Shown here in pieces: positions 9,464 to 17,704 of a stretch of 64,000 bases of DNA. This stretch comes from Pseudomarimonas salicorniae (GTDB lineage: Bacteria; Pseudomonadota; Gammaproteobacteria; Xanthomonadales; Xanthomonadaceae). The stretch is from NCBI RefSeq assembly GCF_023156535.1, contig NZ_JALNMH010000011.1:124001-188000 (forward strand), in the 5' to 3' direction. Both the position numbers and the translations under genes were made by a program. Position 1 is the stretch's first letter; every line of letters begins with the position of its first letter. The notes beneath the pieces are model-generated. The model was not told where the DNA came from, did no database searches, and worked only from the letters and a program-made list of their open reading frames with translations.

Positions 9464-10522
9464 CTACCAGGCCCAGTAACCGGTATCGCGGCGGATCTGC
9501 AGGCTGCGCCAGAGATTGAACGGCTTGCGCGACCGCAGCGTGTCGGGGCCGGCGAGGGCAAGGTCGGTGGCGCGCAGCACGCGCTCGGCCGAGCGCCCGT
9601 CGCGATAGGGGTGGATCGACTGCGCGTAGCGGTCGATCTCCGCCCGCAGCGCGGGATCCGGCGCGAGTGCGCGATCGATGGCGGCATCGAGCAGCGCCGG
9701 ATCATCGATATCGATCATGTGCGGTTTGGGCGCGCGGTTGCGGAAAGTCACCACCGGTCGGCCCTGGGCAACGAACTCCGAGACGATCGACGAGGTGTCC
9801 GCCACCAGAACGCGGGCCCGGGCCTGGGCGGCCATCAGGTCTTCGGTCTCGACGAAGCGGGCGTGCGGACCGGCCAGCGCCCGGTAGGCCTCGACCAGGG
9901 GGGACGGACATTTCGGGTGCAGGGTCAGCAGCCAGTAACGGTCACCGCGCTGGACCAGCTCTCTCAGGGTCTCGAGCAGGACCGGTGCGGCGCTCAAGCG
10001 AGGGGTGAAGGTCGATCCGAACAGGATCACCGGACGGTCACCCGCGCTCGGCTCGACCGAGGGCAGCGAGCCGTCGAACAGCGGGTCGAGCTTGGGCCAG
10101 CCGGTCTCCTCGACGCTGAAATAGCCGTGCTCGGCGGCCAGCGCGCGAAACGGTCCGGTGGTGGCCGGACCCTGGGTGCAATAGAGATCGAACAGGCCGC
10201 GCAGCCGGAAGTGGCCGCGCTGGTCGGAGCGCTTCTCGACGTTGAAGCCGTGGAAGACCTGCACCTTGCAGCCGGAGAGATAGTGCGGCACCCAGTTGGC
10301 GGCGCTGAACACCGCATCCGGGCGGAATCCGACCGCCTGCCGGGCGTCATCGACGCGCAGCTCCCGGGGCACCGGAAGGGCGGCGGCCGCGCCGTGGCAC
10401 CACCAGCGCAGGCTGTCGCCGCGGGCCTCGATCGCCTTCTGCAGCGGCTGCAGGATGGGGCCGGCGTAGCGCTCGGTGGCGAACAGCAGGTAGTGCCTGC
10501 CGGTGCCGGGTGCCACGCTCAC
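9464..10522 (-). CDS. CDP-glycerol glycerophosphotransferase-like protein
   Basis: 352 residues with no signal peptide. The C-terminal half shows the GT-B donor-binding pattern of the teichoic-acid type polyglycerol-phosphate transferases: VILFGSTFTPRLS, LLTLHPKCP, ARVLVADTSSIVSEFVAQGRPVVTFRN. The N-terminal half is diverse but keeps VFHGFNVEKRSD. In Gram-negative bacteria such proteins are thought to transfer glycerol- or ribitol-phosphate to surface glycans. It follows the slp-like gene by 19 bp and so is probably the last gene of the yidD-led operon. The acceptor is unknown. Confidence 0.75.
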   Translation of the reverse strand: MSVAPGTGRHYLLFATERYAGPILQPLQKAIEARGDSLRWWCHGAAAALPVPRELRVDDARQAVGFRPDAVFSAANWVPHYLSGCKVQVFHGFNVEKRSDQRGHFRLRGLFDLYCTQGPATTGPFRALAAEHGYFSVEETGWPKLDPLFDGSLPSVEPSAGDRPVILFGSTFTPRLSAAPVLLETLRELVQRGDRYWLLTLHPKCPSPLVEAYRALAGPHARFVETEDLMAAQARARVLVADTSSIVSEFVAQGRPVVTFRNRAPKPHMIDIDDPALLDAAIDRALAPDPALRAEIDRYAQSIHPYRDGRSAERVLRATDLALAGPDTLRSRKPFNLWRSLQIRRDTGYWAW

Positions 10523-10541
10523 GGACGCGCTGGCCGCGGGC

Positions 10542-11024
10542 TCACAGGCGCCCCGAGACGCCGATGCTCACCGATACCCGCGGCTGCTGGAAGCGGTAGT
10601 CCCAGGGCCACAACACCAGTTCGCGGGCGTCCACCTCGGCCATGCGGATCGATTCTCCGCGCAGTTCGCGCTGGCGGTCGCCGGTGATCGGCCCGCGCAG
10701 GGTCACAAAGCGCCCGGGCGAGAACTCCCGCGGGTCGATCTGGCCGGCGCGCAGGGCGATGAAGCGCCCCTGTTCGGGGGCATCGAGGGCCGGCCGCTGC
10801 AGCCGGTCGAGCGGATAGGCGACCACCTCGATCTCGGCATAGCGCTCGAACTGCCGGGTCTCGACGATGCTGCCGCCCCAGAGCACATCGACGTCCATGT
10901 AGCGCTGGATCTGTTCTCCAGCAAGATAGGGCGCGGGCGAGAGAACCGGGGCGTCGGCGATGGGGGGCGCGCTGGCACAGCCGGCAAGCAGGGCGAGGAC
11001 AAGGGTCCAGCTCAGGGTTTTCAT
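10542..11024 (-). CDS. slp: Slp-family outer-membrane lipoprotein
   Basis: 160 residues. The start at 11024 gives MKTLSWTLVLALLAGC, a lipoprotein signal peptide with lipobox LAGC. The mature protein has the Slp/YeaY pattern: YLAGEQIQRYMDVDVLWGGSIVETRQF..., AYPLDRLQRP, GRFIALRAGQIDPREFSPGRFVTLRG, and a C-terminal WPWDYRF. Its ATG overlaps the rlmJ stop codon (ATGA), a sign of translational coupling. Family members are starvation- or stress-linked outer-membrane lipoproteins of unknown mechanism. Confidence 0.88.
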   Translation of the reverse strand: MKTLSWTLVLALLAGCASAPPIADAPVLSPAPYLAGEQIQRYMDVDVLWGGSIVETRQFERYAEIEVVAYPLDRLQRPALDAPEQGRFIALRAGQIDPREFSPGRFVTLRGPITGDRQRELRGESIRMAEVDARELVLWPWDYRFQQPRVSVSIGVSGRL

Positions 11025-11854
11025 GGGGCCTCCTGCTTGAGCCAGGTCGAATCGGTGCCGCCACCGGCCTCGCACAGACGCGGGGCGAGGGCATCGAGGA
11101 TTTCCGCGGCGCGCTCGGCAAACCGCCACGGCGGATTGAACACCAGCATACCGCTGCCGTTGAGCCGCAGCGGGGTGTCGTCGGCCTGCACCAGCAGTTC
11201 CAGCGCCAGCAGCTGGCGGGCGTTCAGCCGGGACAGGCGGCGAAACGGCGCGCGCAGGGCCACGCGCTGCTTGATCGGGTACCACAGGGCGATCACCGCC
11301 TGCGTCCAGCGCGCCAGCACGGTGGCGATGCAGCGCTCGATCAGGGCGAACTCGTCGCGCTGCAGCTCGTAGGGCGGATCGATCAGGATCAGGCCCCGGC
11401 GCTCGGCCGGGGGGCTCAGCGCGGGCGCCGCCTCGTAGCCGTCGCGATGGTGCACGGCGACCCGGGCATGCGCGCCGAGCAGGGCGCGCAGCGCGGCGAA
11501 TTCCCCCTCCTGCAGCTCGCAGACGGCCATCCGGTCCTGTTCTCGCAGGCAGCTTGCCATCAGCAGCGGCGAGCCGGGATAGCCGGCCTCGCCCGCCAGC
11601 TCGGTGCAGCGTTCGACATAGCCCTGCAGCGGCGCCGGCACCGACCCACCGACCAGACGTCCGATTCCGGTTCGCCACTCGCCAGTGCGCTGCGCCTCGT
11701 CCCCCTTGAGTGAATAGTGGCCGCGACCGGCGTGGGTATCCAGCAGGAATACTCCACCGGGCTTCTCCTGCAGCCGCTCGATCAGGGCCAGCAGCAGGCT
11801 GTGCTTGAGCACGTCGGCATGGTTACCGGCGTGGAATCCATGGCGGTAGTTCAT
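11021..11854 (-). CDS. rlmJ: 23S rRNA (adenine-2030-N6)-methyltransferase RlmJ
   Basis: 277 residues, usual length. The N-terminus [19 protein letters not shown] is diagnostic, with LLDTHAGRG (SAM-binding) and the catalytic IDPPYE motif (DPPY class amino-methyltransferase). It methylates A2030 of 23S rRNA. The ATG overlaps the stop codon of the M23 peptidase gene by four bases, and its own stop overlaps the slp start, so three genes are chained by ATGA junctions. Confidence 0.95.
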   Translation of the reverse strand: MNYRHGFHAGNHADVLKHSLLLALIERLQEKPGGVFLLDTHAGRGHYSLKGDEAQRTGEWRTGIGRLVGGSVPAPLQGYVERCTELAGEAGYPGSPLLMASCLREQDRMAVCELQEGEFAALRALLGAHARVAVHHRDGYEAAPALSPPAERRGLILIDPPYELQRDEFALIERCIATVLARWTQAVIALWYPIKQRVALRAPFRRLSRLNARQLLALELLVQADDTPLRLNGSGMLVFNPPWRFAERAAEILDALAPRLCEAGGGTDSTWLKQEAP

Positions 11855-12690
11855 GGCGCCGGGGGCAGCCCGGGCAGCAGCAGTGGGTCGAGGCGCTGCT
11901 CGAACCAGTTCACGCCCCAGTGCAGGTGCGGCCCGGTGGCGCGGCCGGTGCTCCCTACGGCGCCAAGCACCTCTCCCGCCGCGACCTGCTGGCCGGGCCG
12001 GACGTCGATTCGGCTCATGTGCAGGAAGACGCTGCTGAGTCCATGGCCGTGATCGAGCAGCAGGGTGCCGCCGGTCAGATACAGGTCGGAATCGGCGAAG
12101 CTCACCACCCCCGCCGCCGGGGCACGGATCGGCGTGCCCTCGCGGGCCGCGATATCCATGCCGCTGTGCGGTGAGCCGGGACGGCCGTTGTAGCTGCGCG
12201 ACGCAGCGAAACGGCCGCTTATCCGCCCGACCACGGGCCAGGCGAAGCCGCTTGCGAAGTCACTGCGCGCGTCGTCTCGGCGGCGCGCCTCGGCCACCCG
12301 GGCCTGTTCTCGGGCAATCCGGCGCGCGATCTCGGGCGGCGGCTCGACAGTCCTGGGCGGTACGCCGCGCACGGCCTCTACCGGCCAGTCCCGGGGCGTC
12401 ACTGTCACCCGGTGGTTGGCGGCACCGCCATCCGGCACCCGCACCGCAACCACCAGCGGCTCGCGGGCATCGCGCGGCGCGGCCAGGAGGAAGCGTCCCT
12501 CGGCATCGACCCGCACCCGGCGTCCGTCGACGCTGACCTCGCTGCCCGGCTGGGCCCGGCCGATCGCCAACTGGCCCTGCTGTAGGGCCGAGGGCAGTTC
12601 AAGCGCCGTCGCCGGCGCCGCCAGCGCGATGAACAGCGGGGCAGCGCACGCCTGGATAGCGCGCAGCCTGGACCAGAACCGCTCAATCAT
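11851..12690 (-). CDS. Exported M23-family (LytM-type) peptidase
   Basis: 279 residues from the ATG at 12690, with AAAGG just upstream; the open frame extends further but that part lies inside yidD. A signal peptide of about 28 residues is followed by a beta-rich linker and a helical stretch, then the LytM domain (about 165-275) with metal ligands in PHSGMDIA and HLHWGV and the usual [12 protein letters not shown]. It should be an active zinc endopeptidase on peptidoglycan cross-links, or an activator if the groove is blocked. It overlaps the yidD end by eight bases. Confidence 0.92.
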   Translation of the reverse strand: MIERFWSRLRAIQACAAPLFIALAAPATALELPSALQQGQLAIGRAQPGSEVSVDGRRVRVDAEGRFLLAAPRDAREPLVVAVRVPDGGAANHRVTVTPRDWPVEAVRGVPPRTVEPPPEIARRIAREQARVAEARRRDDARSDFASGFAWPVVGRISGRFAASRSYNGRPGSPHSGMDIAAREGTPIRAPAAGVVSFADSDLYLTGGTLLLDHGHGLSSVFLHMSRIDVRPGQQVAAGEVLGAVGSTGRATGPHLHWGVNWFEQRLDPLLLPGLPPAP

Positions 12691-12937
12691 CGACCTTTCC
12701 CTGTTGGACTTCAGATTCGAGGGGGGAGCCGGGCACCGGGTCCACGCCGCCCTCGGAAAACGGATGGCAGCGGCCGATCCGGCGCAGGGCCAGCCAGCTG
12801 CCGCGTGCGGAGCCGTGCAATCGGACCGCTTCGGCTGCATAGTCCGAACAGCTTGGGTAAAAACGGCAGCGAGGACCGAGCAGCGGGCTGAGGAAGCGCT
12901 TGTAGACACGCAGGAGCAGCAGGATCGGAGAGGTCAC
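12683..12937 (-). CDS. yidD: Membrane protein insertion efficiency factor YidD
   Basis: 84 residues. It has the YidD signature [31 protein letters not shown] followed by [15 protein letters not shown], with the conserved cysteine pair. YidD helps the YidC pathway insert inner-membrane proteins. In many genomes it sits between rnpA and yidC; here it instead leads a peptidase - rRNA methylase - lipoprotein operon. It is divergent from dksA. Confidence 0.94.
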   Translation of the reverse strand: MTSPILLLLRVYKRFLSPLLGPRCRFYPSCSDYAAEAVRLHGSARGSWLALRRIGRCHPFSEGGVDPVPGSPLESEVQQGKVDD

Positions 12938-12976
12938 GAAGGGGCCGTCGGGCCTTGGCTGGAAAGGCGACCGCGG

Positions 12977-13005
12977 TTGCCGCGGCTGATCCGGTAGGCT
13001 ATAAC
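12977..13005 (+). promoter_or_regulatory. Candidate sigma-70 promoter for dksA
   Basis: TTGCCG at 12977-12982 and TATAAC at 13000-13005 with a 17-base spacer. Transcription from it would begin near 13012, which excludes upstream starts for dksA and supports the GTG at 13048. Confidence 0.55.
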
Positions 13006-13047
13006 ACGCGGCCGCTTGGCCTCAACAAAACAGGCAGGAAACGACCC

Positions 13048-14115
13048 GTGGCAGCGAAAACGAAATCGTCCGCGAAGAAAACCGCAGCGAAGTCCAGCAA
13101 GCCGGCGGCCAAGAAGAGCGCCGTCAAGTCGCTGACCAGTGCGCTGGCCAAGCTGGCGAAGGTGGCAAAGAAGGCCGCGCCGGCCAAGTCCGCGACCAAG
13201 GCCGCGACGAAGAAGACAAGCAAGCCCGCTGCAGCTAAGAAGTCTGCGCCGGCCAAGGCTGCCAAGAAGGCGGCGCCCAGCAAGGCAGCCAAGACCGGCA
13301 AGCCGGCGGCCAAGAAGGCCGTCGAGAAGAAGAGCGTGGCCAAGGCCAAACCCGCGGCCAAGCCGGCCGCCAAGACCAGCAAGGCAGCAAAGCCGGCAGC
13401 CAGGTCGGCTGCGAAACCGGCCAAGTCCGCCAAGCCCGTCAAGGCGCCAGCCAGCAAGGCCGCAGTAAAGTCGCCCAAGGCTGCCGCTCCAGCGGCCGCC
13501 AAGAGCAAGGCGACCAAGGATTCGAAGCCGGCGGCCAGCGTGGCCAGGGTCGGCAACAGCAACGCAGGGAAGCAAATGGCAACAGCGAACAAGGCCAGCG
13601 CGGTGGCGCGGCCCAGCGAAACGGGAAATAAGGCCAGAGCGGTGAAACCAAGCAAACCCCAAGGTGGTGCCGAGGCTCCGGCCGCAGCGCTGCGCGTGGA
13701 GCGGGTCGACCTGCCCCCGGGCTACAAGCCGGCCAGCGGCGACGGCGAGTACATGAGCCCGATGCACCTCGAGTACTTCCGCCAGAAGCTCATGAACTGG
13801 CGCGCCGAGCTGGTCGAGGAGTCGAAGCAGACCATCGACAACCTGCGCGAGGAAGTGCGCGATGTCGGTGACGAGGCCGAGCGCGCCACGCGTGAGACCG
13901 AGAACTCGCTGGAGCTGCGCACCCGCGACCGCTACCGCAAGCTGATCGGCAAGATCGACAAGGCGCTCAAGCGCATCGACGACGGCGCCTACGGCTACTG
14001 CGAGGAGACCGGCGAGGAGATCGGCATCGAGCGTCTGGAAGCACGGCCGATAGCCACCCTCTGCCTCGATGCGCAGGAGCGCTGGGAGCACCGCCAGAAG
14101 CTGATGGGCGACTGA
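13048..14115 (+). CDS. dksA: DksA-type RNA polymerase-binding factor with long Lys/Ala-rich N-terminus
   Basis: 355 residues from a GTG at 13048, preceded by AGGAA and lying downstream of a good promoter. Residues 1 to about 205 are a low-complexity Lys/Ala/Pro/Ser tail resembling histone H1 repeats. The DksA part starts near 236 (MHLEYFRQKLMNWRAELVEES) with the coiled-coil arms and the tip EEVRDVGDEAERAT, whose acidic pair is the functional DksA tip. The C-terminal zinc-finger region reads CEETG at 318-322 and LCLDA at 338-342, so only two of the four canonical cysteines (318, 339) remain; Thr321 and Ala342 replace the others. DksA works with ppGpp on RNA polymerase. The tail could bind nucleic acid; that is inference. 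A terminator follows at 14144. Confidence 0.92.
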   Translation: MAAKTKSSAKKTAAKSSKPAAKKSAVKSLTSALAKLAKVAKKAAPAKSATKAATKKTSKPAAAKKSAPAKAAKKAAPSKAAKTGKPAAKKAVEKKSVAKAKPAAKPAAKTSKAAKPAARSAAKPAKSAKPVKAPASKAAVKSPKAAAPAAAKSKATKDSKPAASVARVGNSNAGKQMATANKASAVARPSETGNKARAVKPSKPQGGAEAPAAALRVERVDLPPGYKPASGDGEYMSPMHLEYFRQKLMNWRAELVEESKQTIDNLREEVRDVGDEAERATRETENSLELRTRDRYRKLIGKIDKALKRIDDGAYGYCEETGEEIGIERLEARPIATLCLDAQERWEHRQKLMGD

Positions 14116-14143
14116 TCGCCTGCAGCCTCGGAGCGAAACGAGA

Positions 14144-14170
14144 AGGCCGCGCACTGCGCGGCTTTTTCTT
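14144..14170 (+). terminator. Intrinsic terminator of dksA
   Basis: GCCGCGC (14146-14152), loop ACT, GCGCGGC (14156-14162), then TTTTTCTT. It lies about 30 bases after the dksA stop codon. Confidence 0.88.
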
Positions 14171-14204
14171 CGCGCAACGCCCGCCGTTCGACGGGGGCTG
14201 GTTT

Positions 14205-14506
14205 GGGCGCGAAGTTCGCATTCGCCACGGTTCATCAAATGGGCCGATATTCTGTGGGAGTGCCCTTGGGCGCGACCGCGGAGTTCCGCTCTGGCCGCGG
14301 TCTGTGGTGAATCCGTAGCGCTGCGGTCGCGCCCGAGGGCACTCCCACAATTTGACTGCGGCAAGGCCTGCTTTGCAGCGCAAACCGGACCTGGCAGCGA
14401 CGTTGCGTGTAGGAGCCAGCTTGCTGGCGATCGTTCCGTCCGGGGCGCCTATCGCCAGCAAGCTGGCTCCTACAACGGGACCGGGGCGAATGCGAACTTC
14501 GCGCCC
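14205..14506. repeat. Composite mobile-like element: modules B and A within 22-bp terminal inverted repeats
   Basis: The ends are a perfect 22-bp inverted repeat, 14205-14226 and 14485-14506, beginning GGGCGCGAAGTTCGCATTCG on the outer side. Inside are two foldbacks. Module B (14253-14349) has arms TGTGGGAGTGCCC / GGGCACTCCCACA. Module A (14409-14473) has arms GTAGGAGCCAGCTTGCTGGC and the reverse complement. A 40-base linker that includes GCGGCAAGGCCTGC joins them; the same linker, reversed, joins A and B at 17.8 and 54.0 kb. There is no open frame of known type. The element fills most of the 440-bp gap between dksA and the TetR gene and starts 38 bases past the dksA terminator. Confidence 0.78.
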
Positions 14507-14558
14507 GCACCGGCCACTGGTCCGTGTCCCGGTCGTATCCCCGCGTTCGATGCGTCGC

Positions 14559-15188
14559 TCAGGCCCGGTTGTACGCCTCGCACAGGGTGTGCAGGTGAAC
14601 GCGTTCGGCATCGCGCAGGAAGGGGGCCAGAAGCATCATCAGCTGGCGGATGCCGGACTGGATCGCCTGCTGCTCGTCCTTCTCGCCGCGTACGCCGCTG
14701 TAGTTCAGCCAGAACGTCGCGACGACCAGGATATTGGTCGCCAGCGCCTCCACCTCGGCATTGCTTGCACGCATGATCCCGGCCGACACCAGGCCCCGCA
14801 GCACCTCGGTGGCGTTCTCGGTCGCCCGCTTCAGGATGCGCGCGAAGTGCAGTCGCACCTTGCGCGAGCGGGAGAGGATGTCGACCAGGTCGCGGTAGAG
14901 AAAGCGGTAGTCCCAGATGCACTCGTAGACCATGTGCAGCTGGAGCCAGATGTCCTCAAGATTGGGCAGTCGGCCCTCGGGCTGGACCAGCGCCTGGTCC
15001 ATGCGCTCTTCGTAGCGGGCGAAGAGCTGCTCGATGATGTCGTCCTTGTTGCGGAAGTGGTAGTACAGGTTGCCCGGGCTGATCTCCAGCTCGTCCGCAA
15101 TATGGTTCGTGGTGACGTTCGGCTCGCCGCGTTCATTGAACAGGGCAAGGCTCAGTTCGAGGATGCGCTCGCGCGTGCGCCGCGCCAC
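14559..15188 (-). CDS. TetR/AcrR-family transcriptional regulator
   Basis: 209 residues. The N-terminal helix-turn-helix is typical (RERILELSLALFNERGEPNVTTNHIADELEISPGNLYYHFRNKDDIIEQLF, residues about 6-55). The C-terminal ligand domain is all-helical and unassigned. It lies seven bases downstream of the acyl-CoA-binding protein gene in one transcription unit, and divergent from the fatty acyl-CoA reductase. The simplest reading is a repressor responding to acyl-CoA or fatty acid; that is inference from context. Confidence 0.88.
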   Translation of the reverse strand: MARRTRERILELSLALFNERGEPNVTTNHIADELEISPGNLYYHFRNKDDIIEQLFARYEERMDQALVQPEGRLPNLEDIWLQLHMVYECIWDYRFLYRDLVDILSRSRKVRLHFARILKRATENATEVLRGLVSAGIMRASNAEVEALATNILVVATFWLNYSGVRGEKDEQQAIQSGIRQLMMLLAPFLRDAERVHLHTLCEAYNRA

Positions 15189-15195
15189 CGTCGTC

Positions 15196-15453
15196 TCAAC
15201 CGGTCAGTTTCTTGACCAGCGCGACGTACTTTTTCTGTGCGTCCTCCTGGCTCATGTCGCCGAGCTTGGCCCATGCCTCGTACTTGGCCGTTCCGACGAA
15301 GTCGAAGAAGCCGGGCTTGGGGCCGTTCACCGGACCCTCGGAGCCCTGCTTGTAGAGCGCGTAGAGCTTGAGCAGGGTGTCGTTGTCCGGACGCTCCTCC
15401 AGCTTCTTGATGTCTTCGGCGGCCTGCTCGAACTGGGCATTGAGGTCGGACAT
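15196..15453 (-). CDS. Acyl-CoA-binding protein
   Basis: 85 residues from the ATG at 15453 with GGAG eight bases upstream; the longer open frame upstream has no likeness to the family. It has the ACBP four-helix pattern: FEQAAEDIKKL, DNDTLLKLYALYKQGSEGPVNGPKPGFFDFVGTAKYEAWAKLGDMSQEDAQKKYVALVKKL, including the acyl-CoA contact residues YALYKQ and KYEAW. It buffers and delivers long-chain acyl-CoA. Placed back to back with a reductase that uses acyl-CoA, it probably feeds that enzyme. Confidence 0.95.
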   Translation of the reverse strand: MSDLNAQFEQAAEDIKKLEERPDNDTLLKLYALYKQGSEGPVNGPKPGFFDFVGTAKYEAWAKLGDMSQEDAQKKYVALVKKLTG

Positions 15454-15668
15454 GTACGCACTCCGCATGCGGCGTGATCGGGGCGCCTGTGATAGCACGC
15501 GCCTTCGTGACGGGTCAACGCGAGGCGGAACCCGCCGCCCATGGCCGGACACGGTGTCGCAGCCGGGCTAGGCTTGGAGCCGGCACCGGGCTATCTTTAC
15601 ACGCATTCGTCGGTCGGCAGGGGTTGCCCGCCCGGCATCCGCAACGCAGGCAAGGAAAGGGGATCGGC

Positions 15669-17654
15669 ATGAGCTACTTCGTCACCGGCGCCACCGGCTT
15701 CATCGGTCGTTTTCTGGTCAGCAACCTGCTCAAGCGCAAGGGCACGGTGCACGTGCTGGTGCGCAAGGGCTCGCAGAAGAAGCTGACCGCCCTGGTCGAG
15801 AAGATGGGCTGGGACAGCAAGCGCGTGGTGGCCGTGCCCGGTGACCTCTCCAAGCCCAAGCTTGGCCTCAGTGCCGCACAGATCAAATCGCTGACCGGCA
15901 AGGTCGACCACTTCTTCCACCTTGCCGCCATTTACGACCTGTCGGCCGACGCGGCCAGTCAGAAGGTGGCCAATGTCGAAGGCACCCGGCACGCGGTGCA
16001 ACTCGCCGAGGCGGTCAAGGCGCGCTGCTTCCACCACACCAGCTCGATCGCGGTGGCCGGCCTCTACACCGGCACCTTCCGCGAGGACATGTTCGAGGAG
16101 GCCGAAGACCTCGACAACCCGTACTTCGCCACCAAGCACGACTCCGAAAAGGTCGTTCGCGAGGAGTGCACCAAGATCCCCTACCGGATCTACCGCCCGG
16201 GCATCGTCGTCGGCCACAGCCAGACCGGCGAGATCGACAAGATCGACGGGCCGTACTACTTCTTCACTCTGCTGAAGAAGCTCCGCGAGACGCTGCCGCC
16301 GTGGGTTCCGATCCTCGGCATCGAGGGTGGCCGGATCAATCTGGTGCCGGTCGACTTCGTCGCCAACGCGATGGACCACATCGCCCACAAGTCGGGTCTG
16401 GACGGCGGTTGCTTCCATCTGACCGACCCGGACCCGAAGCGGGTGGGCGAGGTGCTGAACATGTTCGCCCGTGCCGGCCACGCGCCGGAGATGACCATGC
16501 GCCTGGATGCGCGCATGTTCGCCTTCGTGCCGCTGCCGATCCGCGCGGCGGTCACCAGCCTGCCGCCGATCAAGCGCTTCACCCGCATGGTGCTCAAGGA
16601 CCTCGGCATTCCGCCGGAGGTGCTCAAGCTGATCACCTATCCGACCCGCTTCGACTCTCGCGAGACGGAGCGTGCGCTGAAGGGCTCGAAGATCGCCGTC
16701 CCGCCGCTCGAGGACTACGCCTGGCGCCTGTGGGACTACTGGGAGCGCCATCTGGATCCGGCGCTGTTCCAGGACCGATCGCTGCGCTCCCGCGTGGAAG
16801 GCAAGGTCGTGCTGATCACCGGCGGCTCGGACGGCATCGGTTATGCCGCCGCGGAAAAGATCGCCGCCGCCGGCGCCAAGACGATCATCGTCGCCCGCAC
16901 CGAGGACAAGCTGCTGGCCGCCCGCGACGCCCTGCGCAAGGCCGGTGGCGAGGTGCACGCCTACACGGCCGACCTGTCCGAGATGGAATCCTGCGACGCC
17001 CTGGTCAAGGCGGTTCTGAAGGACCACGGCGGTGTCGACGTGCTGGTGAACAACGCCGGGCGCTCCATCCGCCGCTCGATCGCGCTGTCCTACGACCGCT
17101 TCCACGACTTCGAGCGCACCATGCAGCTGAACTACTTCGGCTCGCTGCGCCTGATCATGGGCTTCCTCCCTTCGATGACCGAGCGTCGCCGCGGCCACGT
17201 GATCAACATCTCCTCGATCGGCGTGCTGGCCAGTTCGCCGCGCTTTTCGGCCTATGTGGCCTCCAAGGCGGCGCTGGATGCCTTCTCGCGCTGCGCCCAG
17301 GCCGAGTTCAGCGGCAACAACATCGCCTTCACCACGATCAACATGCCGCTGGTGCGGACCAAGATGATCGGCCCGACCAAGATCTACGACAGCGTGCCGA
17401 CCCTGACTCCGGATGAGGCCGCCGACATGATCTGCCAGGCCATCCTCGAGCGCCCGAGCCGCATCGCCACGCGTCTGGGCATCTTCGCCGCCGTGCTCAA
17501 CGCGCTCGCGCCGAAGGCCTACGAGGTGGTGATGAACACCGCCTTCACCCTCTTCCCCGACTCCGCCGCAGCCAAGGGCGAGAAGGGCGGTGACGGCCAG
17601 GCCTCCAGCGAACAGATCGCCTTCGCCGCCCTGATGCGCGGCGTGCACTGGTAG
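15669..17654 (+). CDS. Two-domain fatty acyl-CoA reductase-like SDR protein
   Basis: 661 residues from the ATG at 15669, behind a GGAAAGGGG site; the open frame begins earlier but the upstream part is not conserved-looking. The N-terminal extended-SDR domain has TGATGFIG (6-13) and the active pair Tyr152/Lys156 (YFATK), with a male-sterility/thioester-reductase look (IYRPGIVVGHS). The C-terminal classical SDR domain has GGSDGIG (385-391), NNAG and Tyr529/Lys533 (YVASK). This architecture and length match the bacterial fatty acyl-CoA reductases of the Marinobacter Maqu_2507 and Acr1-related group, which reduce acyl-CoA to aldehyde and alcohol. Both active sites look intact. It is divergent from acyl-CoA-binding protein and TetR, with phasin and patatin nearby. 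Confidence 0.82.
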   Translation: MSYFVTGATGFIGRFLVSNLLKRKGTVHVLVRKGSQKKLTALVEKMGWDSKRVVAVPGDLSKPKLGLSAAQIKSLTGKVDHFFHLAAIYDLSADAASQKVANVEGTRHAVQLAEAVKARCFHHTSSIAVAGLYTGTFREDMFEEAEDLDNPYFATKHDSEKVVREECTKIPYRIYRPGIVVGHSQTGEIDKIDGPYYFFTLLKKLRETLPPWVPILGIEGGRINLVPVDFVANAMDHIAHKSGLDGGCFHLTDPDPKRVGEVLNMFARAGHAPEMTMRLDARMFAFVPLPIRAAVTSLPPIKRFTRMVLKDLGIPPEVLKLITYPTRFDSRETERALKGSKIAVPPLEDYAWRLWDYWERHLDPALFQDRSLRSRVEGKVVLITGGSDGIGYAAAEKIAAAGAKTIIVARTEDKLLAARDALRKAGGEVHAYTADLSEMESCDALVKAVLKDHGGVDVLVNNAGRSIRRSIALSYDRFHDFERTMQLNYFGSLRLIMGFLPSMTERRRGHVINISSIGVLASSPRFSAYVASKAALDAFSRCAQAEFSGNNIAFTTINMPLVRTKMIGPTKIYDSVPTLTPDEAADMICQAILERPSRIATRLGIFAAVLNALAPKAYEVVMNTAFTLFPDSAAAKGEKGGDGQASSEQIAFAALMRGVHW

Positions 17655-17704
17655 GCCATTGTGTCCGGCACGGTGCTCCCGGGCATCGTGTCGGAATGCC
17701 GCTC

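Noticed and set aside
11025-11678. Long N-terminal extension of the Slp-family protein
   Set aside because: The extension lies wholly in another frame of rlmJ; the ATG at 11024 yields a perfect lipoprotein signal.
12934-14364. 476-codon antisense frame over dksA
   Set aside because: Leu/Gly/Arg-rich shadow of the Lys/Ala codon repeats.
14253-14473. Possible CRISPR array from recurring palindromes
   Set aside because: Repeats are different modules, not regularly spaced, without spacers of uniform length or cas genes.
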